From NCBI RefSeq assembly GCF_035046485.1, contig NC_085137.1, forward strand, positions 1,093,977-1,157,976: a DNA stretch of 64,000 nt, in the 5' to 3' direction. This stretch comes from Aedes albopictus (Eukaryota > Arthropoda > Insecta > Diptera > Culicidae). The notes below the pieces were generated by a model. The model was not told where the DNA came from, did not search any database, and saw only the letters and a list, made by a program, of their open reading frames with translations. The translations under genes were made by a program, and so were the position numbers. Of the stretch, positions 44,049 to 53,648 are shown one piece after another. Position 1 is the stretch's first letter, and each line of letters starts with the position of its first letter.

Positions 44049-45586
44049 GTGAGTGGTTTTGGTGTATTTGTGGTTTGCCAAGTGACACAACCATTAAAAC
44101 TGAAACTTTTTGCTGACATTGCACGGGGAATTTTGCATAAAAACGTGTCATTAGGGTTGAGTGTGTAACAAGGTGCTGATAACAATAAAAACCCGGGTTC
44201 ATGGCTTGCTATTCCATGGAAGTAATCGAGGGGAATCTCAGCTTACTTTGACTGTGTGTTTTTTATGCGATCCTCGCTTTGCCACCACGCACCAAAGTGA
44301 ACGGCATTCCTGGCCATCAAATATCCCGTTGACCGACCAGTCCGGGTGGAGGGGACCTCAGGGAGGTCACAAACCCGAGCGAGCAGCGTACGATCTACTC
44401 TCGTGATGAGACCAGAAAGAAAAGCGATAAACGAGAAACAATTAAAACAATTGATGAATCTGCATGCTGAAATTCATCGAGCCTCTTAAGTTTATCGCAA
44501 AGACGCGACGGACGTCCAGCGATACTTAAGCCAGCACCTGCGCGCAGCGTTGCGGTCTCCCGCGGCCATCCCGCCCGAGGATGTTTGTCGAGTCGATCCG
44601 TTTCTTATACTTTTATGTTTTTAATGTAGTTTTATTGCATTCTCGCTTCGTTTTTGTTTCATTTGTTTTATTATCATAATATGTTGAAATCTCATTCCCG
44701 TCGTCCACCACCTTCGTTTGTTCAGACCTCGGACGGACCTCCGTTAACAACAAACGAGCGAGATCATTTGCCCCATCGTTTATGGGCAGTTCGCGCTGGT
44801 CAAAGAGTGCTTTGACTTCATTTTTGCCGTTGCTGTTGTTGTTGTTGGTGCTGCCGTCGTCGTCGTCGTTGACGACGCTGTCACTGGTTACTGAGATAAC
44901 GCTGGATCTCACATCTAAATGGTTTCTCCTCATTTGCTGCACTCCACACACAGCCTCCTTCGCCTCCTTCGAGATGACTCAGATCTATATAGGAGCAATT
45001 ATTCGCATTTTTGTTCGTTTGTCAACTTGTTCGCACGCTCGAAGAAGGAGAGGCAATGGAACGTGGGTGGAAGAAGACGTGGAAGGTCGACAAAGATGTG
45101 GAGATGGGGTTACGTGAAGTGATGCTCTTTGGGAAGCTTTGTAGGCAAATGAGCTTAGATTAATTTGCGACTTATCACTTTTATGGCGATTGCTTTCGGT
45201 ACCATCACAACATTGGAAAAGTATTGTATTTGATTTTAATGATTTTTTTCAATTATTTGCAACAGTAAATGTACTTGAAAAAGTTAAAAGAGCATCCCCA
45301 TGGCTGCTTGGGTAGTTCAAATTTTCTTTACGAGAATAAAAATGAACAGAATGTCTTAACGTTCATAGCTAATAGTAAATATTGTAATAGCCATGTCACA
45401 AATATTAATATTTCTGGACTCATCGCTTGCAAAGTAAATAAAACCAAAGAAAAAATCACAGCATCAGAACCCTTGTTTGAATGTTCTCATTTTTTCCCTC
45501 CCAAACAAAGGTGAAATGTTTCTTCCTCTTACCAAAAATATCGTTCCTCGTAGGAAAGATCCATCTCATGATTCAAACCATTTCCC
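44049..45586. other. GC-richer unique sequence, no gene called
   Basis: Contains GTTGTTGTTG and GTCGTCGTCG runs (44830-44875). The minus frame 44613-44951 (112 codons, asparagine- and aspartate-rich) is the only one that looks slightly protein-like, but its composition follows the trinucleotide runs and no domain is evident. Confidence 0.4.
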
Positions 45587-45612
45587 CATCCATCCATCCA
45601 TCCATCCATCCA
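45587..45612 (+). repeat. CATC microsatellite
   Basis: Six perfect CATC units plus CA. Confidence 0.95.
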
Positions 45613-45751
45613 ACATAACACTCTTCCAAATTTGAATTTGAGCAGCCACGAAAAAAAAATCTTCAACCAGCTAAAAGCGTGCCGTAGAGTGGTTCATATT
45701 TCCAAACAATCAATTTTCACTTGCCATAAAATGTTCTTGTCGATATTAGAA

Positions 45752-45785
45752 CAGCAGCAGCAGCAACAACAAAAACAACAACAAC
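45752..45785 (+). repeat. CAG/CAA trinucleotide run
   Basis: Four CAG then mixed CAA/AAA units. The leucine-rich minus frame over it is a by-product. Confidence 0.85.
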
Positions 45786-46485
45786 ATTATTAGGTCCATC
45801 GACACAGCGGGAAGTATTGAAATCGAACCTGCACGAGAAGGCCGAACGGAGCAAAGAAAAGCGCGTTCGTCCAAATGTTTACGCAATGCCGAATCGAAGC
45901 ACACCATGGAAGAGGAGAGGATGAGCTGAATCGCCGAGAAGGAAAACAGCAGCGCTGTATAAAAATATGATGTAACAGGCAATTAAATGTAGAAAATATT
46001 GTACCTCTCCCGTCCCGTCCGCTGGATGTTGGTTCCGCTTTCCCTCCCATTGCATCGCATCGTGCCCACCTTTCCGGATACCGTGACGACTACTCATGTT
46101 GCTGTTGTTGTTGTGTCGTTATTGTTGATGAAAAAATAGGAGTGGAAATCTAGAATGTTTTCCATCCGGAAAAAAATGCGACCGAACAGGAAACAACGGC
46201 GTCATCCGGAGAACAGTAGATGATTTAATATCGGAACCTATATGAATTTCTGGTTTTATAAATTTTTACCAATAGTCCGATGAGATTACTGGCGCAATTA
46301 TTAAAATATTCACGCATATATGTTATGAAACTTTCCGTACTTTTTTTTAGGAAATCCCCCTAATAATTTTGTTTAGAACTATTTTCGGAAATATATTTAG
46401 CAGGATGTTAAAATTGATTGATTTGTCTTTATTAAAGAAAAAAAAAGGTTCTTAAAAAATCCGACCATGCATTTAGGAATTCAGC
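45786..46485. other. Unique sequence, no gene seen
   Basis: A CAACAGCAACAACAACA-type run on the minus strand near 46096. A TTGATTTGTCTTTATTAAAG word near 46418 resembles a SINE tail but is too short to call. Confidence 0.4.
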
Positions 46486-46495
46486 AAATTTTCAA

Positions 46496-46498
<3 letters not shown>

Positions 46499-46556
<58 letters not shown>
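46499..46556 (+). repeat. CT microsatellite, 29 units
   Basis: Uninterrupted CT for 58 bases. It lies between the left target duplication and the body of the minus-strand SINE, so it occupies the position of that SINE's 3' tail. Confidence 0.97.
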
Positions 46557-46559
<3 letters not shown>

Positions 46560-46830
46560 TGGCGTAACGTCCTCATTGGGACAAAGCCTGCTTCTCAGCT
46601 TAGTGTTCTATGAGCACTTCCACAGTTATTAACTGAGAGCTTCCTCTGCCAATGACCATTTTGCATGCGTATATCGTGTGGCAGGCACGAATATACTCTA
46701 TGCCCAAGGAAGTCAAGGAAATTTCCTTTACGAAAAGATCCTGGACCGACCGGGAATCGAACCCGTCACCCTCAGCATGGTCATGCTGAATACCCGTGCG
46801 TTTACCGCCTCGGCTATATGGGCCCTACCA
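46500..46830 (-). mobile_element. Full-length tRNA-Leu-like SINE
   Basis: Flanked by the 14-base duplication AAATTTTCAATATC (46486-46499 and 46831-46844). On the minus strand the head near 46830-46750 carries ATAGCCGAGGCGGTAAACGC, a leucine-tRNA-like A box and D arm, a long variable-arm-like stretch and the B box GGGTTCGATTCCC. Then come TTTCGTAAAGGAAATTTCC and the tail module AATAACTGTGGAAGTGCTCA. The 3' end is the (CT)29 run read as (AG)n. A truncated copy is at 61418-61658. Confidence 0.92.
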
Positions 46831-46960
46831 AAATTTTCAATATCCAATCAGTTTAAAACTAGTAGTTCGTATTATGATGATTTATAATGCACGGGTTTTC
46901 AGCCTTTTGACACGCGGAGCACTTCATATCAATAAATTGGTTTGTGGAGCACCCACAAAA

Positions 46961-47182
46961 GGGCACTGCACTGTTTTGAATTTTGATGGGATTTTGACGT
47001 TTCTTTGCCTTGTTGTTTACAAAATTTCTGTAAGAGTGAAAAAGAAGGAGAGAATTTTATGCAGTGACCTATAGGGCACTGCATGAAATTATCTCCTTCT
47101 CTTTCACTCTTACAGAAATTTTGTAAACAACAAGGCCAAGAAACGTCAAAATCCCATACAAAATCAAAACAGTGCGGTGCCC
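46961..47182. mobile_element. 222-bp near-perfect palindrome (foldback MITE)
   Basis: GGGCACTGCACTGTTTTGAA on the left is mirrored by AAAACAGTGCGGTGCCC on the right. The arms of about 105 bases meet at GCAGTGACCTATAGGGCACTGC near 47072, with only a few mismatches. No coding capacity; flanking duplication not resolved. Confidence 0.87.
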
Positions 47183-47243
47183 TATAGCGCCAAAGCATAC
47201 TTCATGACATACTTAGTTTGATATATTTTACCATTATCTCATA

Positions 47244-47635
47244 CACTCAGCGAAGTAAACTACCGAAATTCATCAAAATACCTTATGAAATTTAGCCATA
47301 ACTGTAAAGTATGGATGCCATAAGAATACCTTATGAAAATTATACATGCTTATTATGACATGATTACATAAGATAAACTTATGAAAAGAGTAGAAATATC
47401 GTAAAACGATGCAGACTGGAATCGATCTATGAACGTCGAGATCACTGAGCTCGTGCCCAACTCACGCGGCTATCGACGCTTGACAATATCGTGGTGCTAA
47501 ATGTGTATAACAGCCAAACTGTGAGTCGATTTTGCGTCATAAACCGACCTTATTCATTCTAGCCGTTATGAATTGTTTAAAGACCATTTCATAACATAGA
47601 CCTTATGATAATCTTAGGTTTATTTGCCTGAGAGT
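47244..47635. mobile_element. MITE-like element enclosing a tRNA-like domain
   Basis: The left end, ACTCAGCGAAGTAAAC, is mirrored by the right end (complement of TCTCAGGCAAATAAACCTAA), and both are followed by CTTATGA-type words. Between them (47404-47484, minus) lies a tRNA-like stretch with TAGCCGCGTGAGTTGG and GATCGATTCC as A- and B-box candidates. Borders are approximate. Confidence 0.55.
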
Positions 47636-47960
47636 AGGTACTTCCCTTTCTGACTTCGTTTTTATAAATATCTCTCGCTTCGTCGTTGATCACGATGAGC
47701 GGAGTATATTGGGTGATTCTCTGGCGATATTTTTACAGATATCTTACCGATGACAACATTTTTAACGAATACATGCAAACAACTCACTTGCCAGACTTTT
47801 CATCAAAGATTTCCAACAACTTTTTTCCAGATTTCTTATGACATTGCACTGCTTAGGCAGATTATTACTGACCAGATGTGTGATAAATTATATCCAGTGC
47901 TATCATGGTAAAATCAGAGCTAGTTAGCCAAGGTTCCCTGATTTCAGCACCTCTTCACTG
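47636..47960. other. Unique sequence, no gene seen
   Basis: Nothing recognised. Confidence 0.4.
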
Positions 47961-48640
47961 GTACATTCCTATGGATTAATTCCTGGAGGAATCTCTGAAG
48001 GGACTGCTGGAACAACTTCGGAAAAAAATCATGGAACAACTTTGAAGAATTTCCTGCTGAAGTTTCCAAAGTAATTCTGGAAATATTGAAGAAGTTACTA
48101 AAGATATATCCAAAACTGTCGCTAAAGAAATTTCAGAAGGAATTTAAATAACAATCTGAAGTAAATTATAAATGAAAGACTTTCTAAAACAAAACAGGAA
48201 TATTTTAGATGGATTTCCTAAAGAAATTTCAGGAGGAATACTTGGGACACCTGGAAACACATGGAAACCCCTGGTGGAATACCCAACAAAACCTCTTGAT
48301 ATTTAAAAAAAAATCCTAGGGAAATCCCTTAATGAAAAGCCTAAACATTTTTAAATGAATTCCTGAAGGAATCCATAGAGAAATTCCTATAGGTACGCTT
48401 GGAGGAAATCCAAGGAGGAATTTCTGGGAAAATGCATGGAGGAATACCCAGCGGAATTCCTGATGAAATCTCTTTGTGAATTTCTGCTGGAATCTCTGCA
48501 AGAATGTTTTCGAGCCTTTCCGTAAGAATCCTTATAAGAGTCTCAGAAAGAATCTGTAGAAAAAATTCTGAAGGAATCCTTGGAGGATTCTAACACTATC
48601 TTAAGAAATTCTTTGAAGCAATTTCTTGAAGAGAAACGCC
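47961..48640 (+). repeat. Purine-strand 12-bp-type array
   Basis: GGAATCCCTGGAGGAATTTC-type units, degenerate. Minus frame 48316-48501 is a by-product. Confidence 0.7.
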
Positions 48641-49060
48641 TTGAACAGTGAATCAAAATTCAACCATCGCGCGACAATAGCGACAATGTCGCAACCTGAA
48701 TTTGTTGCGACATTCTACCCAATGCGACATAGGTTTGTCCCAACTTGAACAGAATAGGACAAAGATCGTGCACCGCGATTTTAGAGATTTTTATGCCTTG
48801 CATTGTGATTTTTGAGCGGTAACTTCGAGTCGGTAAACACTGCAACGCTACCGAATATGTATCATCAAAAAGTTTCGATTTTGGGTTAGTAATAATTGAT
48901 TATTTACGAGTTGAAAAGTACTCAACAAATTCAGCTTCCGTTTTGTCTGCAACAAAAATTTTCGAGATCATGTCATTATCTGTTACCAGTTGGGATAAAG
49001 AGTAATCGCCACGTCTTCTTTGTTGCTTGTTTTATGTCTCTTTTGTCTGACAAATCTCTT
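48641..49060. other. Unrelated segment inside the array
   Basis: Non-repeat insert with several GCGACAATGTCGCAAC-like words (48680-48730). No matching ends found; identity unknown. Confidence 0.4.
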
Positions 49061-50463
49061 CACTGGCCTTGAAGGAATGTCTAAAAGGAATGGGAAGAAA
49101 TCTTAGGAGTTGCCTAAAAAATCTATAAAAGAATTTCTAACCAATTCTTTGAGACAATTCTTCAGAAAGCTTCTAAGAAAATTTTGAAGGAGTTTTGAAC
49201 TTTGGATTCTTTATGTACTCATGAATGAATGCCTTTAAAAATTTCTGATTCCTCCATGAAAAAAAAATTTGAAGAAATTCGAAGATGAATTTCTTTAACA
49301 ATTTATACAAGAATTTTTGAAAGGAATTCTTGAAGTATTTTCTAAATGAATCCATGCAACATTTTTGAATGCTTTCCATTCAAAACTTTTTTAAGAAGTT
49401 CTTGGAGAAAGTTCTGGAGAACATTCTAAAGTCTAAAGGAATTCCAAGGAGATTTAAAAAAAAATCTTCAGGATTTCCTGGATGATTTTTTAAGTATATC
49501 TACGAGAAATTACAAAGGAGTCCCTGAACGAATTTCTTTAAGAATCTCTGGGAGGTTTTTACAGGACCTCGTGAAAGATTTTTTAAATGAATCCTAGGAT
49601 GGATTTCACTGAGGGTCCCTGAAAGAATTAAATTCCGGAATGGATCTCACATATTTTATTTTAAAAGAATCTCTGGAGGAATTTTTAGGAATTCCCAAGA
49701 AGATTATCTGAGAGAAATTGTAAAAGTTCAGGAGGAATCCCTAGCGGAATTTTTGGAGAAATTAGGAGTTGCTGAGGAATTTCTGGTGAAATCATTAGTA
49801 AAATTTCCAAAGTAATTTCAGCACAAATTTTTGAAAGAAACATTTTCTGAAAAACTCTGAAAAAGTTTCTCGCTGAAAGTTTTATCAAAGGAATTTCTGT
49901 AAAAATTTCTGACAAAATATGTAAATTAATCTCTGAACGAATTTTTGAAAGGATTCCTAAAAAATTGTTTGCCTAAGTTTATGGAGTTTTTTTTTTTTTT
50001 TTTTTTGAAAAAAAATGCAGTTATTTCAAAAGTTAATCATACAAGATGCTTCGAAAGAATTCTTTGTGGAGTTTGTACAATAGGTGGAATTTCTAAACAA
50101 ATCTCTAAAAAAAATTTCCGAATGAAGAATTCCATGGAAGTTTTTTTGAAAAAATCCGTAGGGGAATTTTTGGTCGAACACTCGGACAAATTTCCCAAAC
50201 AATTTTTTAGAAAGATTTTTAGCATAATTTCTGAACAAAAAAAAATGTTGGTAGATTTTCTGATAGAACCTCCAATACACTCTCCAAACGACTGCCTAGA
50301 GAAATATCTGTATAAATATTGAGACGAATTTCTGAAGTAATCCCTGGACGAATTTCTCAAAGAATCTCTGAAATGAAATGTGAAAAATAATAGAGGAATT
50401 GGAGGAAATTCATGCCATATGTAGTAAAAAATTCTTTGTGACACTCCTGGATGAACACATAGA
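49061..50463 (+). repeat. Purine-strand 12-bp-type array, strongly diverged
   Basis: GGAATTTCTGAAGAAATT-type units with poly-T at 49988-50007. Overlapping frames on both strands (e.g. 50037-50501 -) are by-products. Confidence 0.6.
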
Positions 50464-51366
50464 AGATCAAACAATTGTCCGTACAGCAATTTTTTGGTCA
50501 AAATAATTTTTCATTTAAATGTTTATAATTTTTTTATACGTTAATCAAAAACGCTGAACACATATATTAAGCCTCCATTGGTAAATTTTTGAGCGAGATC
50601 GAATAAGTTTTCTGAAAATTATAGAACTTTTAGTAAAACTTATAAGATTTTTGAACACATTTTTAAAACATATCTCAATATGTACTTGATGAAACTTTTT
50701 TTTTTTTTTTTGTATTACAGCTTATACCTAAGGCTTTCATATGCAGCTTCGTTTAAGGTTTTATATTCACTACAAAAAATATGAAAAATCTGTATATGTT
50801 CAGAGTGTTATTTGGAAATTTATCATATTTTGATCAATAAAAGTGCCAAGTGTTTTCAACTTTTTTAAACTCTTTCTATGTAACATTTTTATACAGGACC
50901 TACTAAACTTCATATGAAGAGTAGGTCCTATGGATTTTTCGTTCAGTTAATGCACTTTTATTGGTGGAAACTTTTGGCAGATTATATGTGCAAAATAGGG
51001 TAAATTTTTAAACATCGTCAACTACATAAGCACATTTTTGTAGTGAATATAAAACCCTAAACATAGCTGTTTATGAAAGCCTTAGGTATAAGATGTAACA
51101 CAAAAAAAATTGAAAAAAATCATCGAGTACATATTGAGATATAATGTTTTGAAAACGTGTTCAAAAATCTTATAAGTTTTACTAAAAGTTCTATAACTTT
51201 CAGAAAACTTATTCGATCTCGCTCAAAATTTTACCAATGGAGCCTTAATATATGATTCATGATTGGATAAAATTTCAGCGTTTCTGATTGATGCATAAAA
51301 AAGTTATTAACATTCGAATGAAAAATTATTTTGACAAAAAAATTGCTGTACGGACAATTATTTGAT
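50464..51366. mobile_element. 900-bp foldback element
   Basis: The left end, ATCAAACAATTGTCCGTACAG, is mirrored by the right end, CTGTACGGACAATTATTTGAT. Further in, GTTTTCTGAAAATTATAGAAC and CTTATAAGATTTTTGAACAC pair with their complements near 51160-51230, and CTTATACCTAAGGCTTTCAT (50730) pairs near 51080. The arms close on AGGACCTACTAAACTTCATA / GAGTAGGTCCT near 50913. Identity is high but with small insertions. No coding capacity. A hAT-type element abuts its right end. Confidence 0.85.
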
Positions 51367-51793
51367 ACACATTGGCGTAACTAGAGGGGGGGCCAGGGGG
51401 GCCAGGCCCCCCCCAGAATCCGCCAGGCCCCCCCAGAAATTTTTCATGACTTTATATATGGAAATTTAAAAAAAAATCTGAAAACCACTGTCGTGGTGAC
51501 AAACATTCTCAATTCTCAATTTAGTCGAAAATCGGAGTTTTCGGAGCAAACAGCTATACAGCGCACCACTTCCGAAGTTAGGTCCAACGCACGGATTTGG
51601 AGAAAAATCCAACTTCGCTAGTCTAAAATTCCGGGTTCTAACTGCACGTATAGTAATAGAAATTTATTTGACATAATATGTGTTTAAATTGACAGTTATT
51701 GGAGACGATTCTCAACTTGTCACTCTTTACAAGATCATTGTCCAAAATGGTCTATGTAATTAGTTAGTTTTGTTTGGAAATATTATATAATCA

Positions 51794-52046
51794 TCTATAT
51801 ATATAAAAATGCAGTGGCATACGTGGGACCGCGCATAACTTGCGAACGGAAGGTCCGATTTAGGTCGTTTTAGTTTTATTCTGTTAGTCTGCACCCAAGG
51901 AAGGTTTATGAGGCAAAAAAACATTGAGATATATTGATTTTTTGAAAATCGATTTTCTATACACTTTGACCGGGGAATCGACGGGGACCTGAACTTGGAA
52001 CGTCAAAAAACGCAGTAGGCAAGACAAAGTTTGCCGGGACAGCTAG
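51794..52046 (+). mobile_element. Non-autonomous Helitron-like element
   Basis: Starts TCTATATATATAAAAATG directly after an A, and ends GGGACAGCTAG directly before a T, as Helitrons inserting between A and T do. Just before the end, GGCAAGACAAAGTTTGCC (52018-52035) forms a 3' hairpin. The 253-bp body has CGCATAACTTGCGAACGG and GGTCCGATTTAGGTCG. No Rep/helicase. The assignment rests on end structure. Confidence 0.72.
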
Positions 52047-52655
52047 TAATTATATGAAAAGCAATACTTTGTACATCTTCTTTTTTAAATCGCTGAAAAA
52101 TTAATTCTAAATGATAATTTCCAGGAATTCCTGGATGGGTAGCTTTAAGAATCTTTGAATTTTCTAGCAGCATTACTGCAAAATATTGTTAAGTGCTTCT
52201 TTATGCAAATCAAGTATCATGTGGGAAAAAACTCTGCTTGAAATGGCAATGGAATTCCAGCAAAAGTTTGTGAATTCCTAGTGAGAAAGATGTACGTAGC
52301 AGAAGCGTAAACGCGAGTGTATTCATTAAAACCATGCTGGAGGTGATTTCTAGTCGGTCACTATTAATTTCTTTTATTTCGTGGGCCAGGGGTATTTTTG
52401 CGTCTATCAAACAACGCACAAATTCAAATGGTCATTGAGGAAGTTTTAATATATTTAACCCTTCAGCGCGCGCGCTGTTGTAAAAAGTACAACACTACCA
52501 AAAAACCTCGTTCTTCGTATACAGCGCGAGCGCGGTGCAGTTTCGGTTGCTTGATGGCGCGCGTCCTGGAAGGTTAAAAGCTTGTGCTGCAAGATGTAAT
52601 CGTAAGTTTGAAGGTATTCATGATTGGACTTGTAAAAGACTCGGTATGTATTTAT
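52047..52655. other. Unrelated segment inside the hAT-type element
   Basis: Includes a GC-rich palindromic stretch CAGCGCGCGCGCTG (52464-52477) and a GCGCGAGCGCG word. No gene recognised. Confidence 0.4.
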
Positions 52656-53280
52656 GAGATAATTGTGAAAGAATTCCTGGATGACTTCTTGGAAAATTCC
52701 TTGGCTTCTATGTCCCTCTAAAATTATCTAAAAGAATTTCAATACAAATCGCTGGAGGAATTCCTCTAGAAATCCTTCAAATTATTCCAAAAATCTACAA
52801 GTAATCCTAAAAAAACTCTGGGGTGAATCCCTGAAAAACATTATGAACGGAATACTGAAATTTTTTAACTAACCGCTGAATGAATTAAAAAAAAATCCCG
52901 AGAGAAATTTCGGAAGAAATCATTACAAGAATTCTCGGAGCACTACCTGCAGGAATCCCTGGAGTAATTTGTGAAAGTATACCTGGAGGAATCCCTGGAT
53001 GAATTCCTGGAGAAATCCGAAGAGCAATTATGCTAGGAATTCCAGGAAAAAAAATCTGAAGAATCCGCATCAGAAATCCCTGTAGAAATCACTAGAAAAA
53101 ATTTTAGATGAATCCTTGGAGGAATTTCTGGATGCATTCCTGGAGGAATCCTTAGAGGAATTCTCCATGAAATCACAGGAGGAGTTCCTAGATGTATTTC
53201 TGGAGGATATCCGGGAGAACCTTCTGGAAAAATTCCATGCGGATTCTCTGGAAAAGTTCCTGGACTAATGCCTGGAGCAT
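52656..53280 (+). repeat. 12-bp-type array, block 1 inside the hAT-type element
   Basis: GGAATTTCTGGATGCATTCC-type units. A 220-base unrelated AT-rich insert (53281-53500) separates it from the next block. Confidence 0.75.
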
Positions 53281-53600
53281 TAGGGGATTTTTTTTATTAT
53301 CGTACAAATTGGTATGAAGTTTCTGAAGGTTAATGAAATTAGATAGGGATCATATATATTTGAAAAACTAAATTGAAAAAAATCAGGGTCGCCTAATTTT
53401 CCGGAAAACTCCAGTGAAAATCAAAAATTTTCCACAGACACCACCTACTTTGAAAAATCATAGAACGAAGCATCATTGGCACATTTTTTTGTGAAATCAT
53501 AAGTAAATGTTCTCAGCAATTCCAAGATGGATTTCTGGAGGGAATCCTAGAAAATTTTTTGGACAAATTCCTGGCGGATTCCCTGGAAAAGTTAATGGAT

Positions 53601-53648
53601 TGATTCATTGATTTGTCTTTTTTAAAAAGACTTTCAGCCCTTGGCTCC
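53601..53648 (-). mobile_element. 48-bp SINE tail with target duplication
   Basis: CAGCCCTTGGCT read in reverse gives the tail AGCCAAGGGCTGAAAGTC followed by TTTTTAAAAAAGAC. Flanks AAAGTTAATGGAT (53588-53600) and AAAGTTAACGGAT (53649-53661) match at 12 of 13. Confidence 0.75.

Noticed and set aside
46410..46450. Another SINE tail fragment
   Set aside because: GATTTGTCTTTATTAAAG is suggestive, but no duplicated flank or further tail sequence is present.
46730..46830. tRNA-Leu gene on the minus strand
   Set aside because: It is the head of a full-length SINE bounded by a 14-bp target duplication, with a second truncated copy at 61.4 kb.
50037..50501. 154-codon minus-strand frame
   Set aside because: Lies in the diverged 12-bp array, whose unit opens frames without coding.
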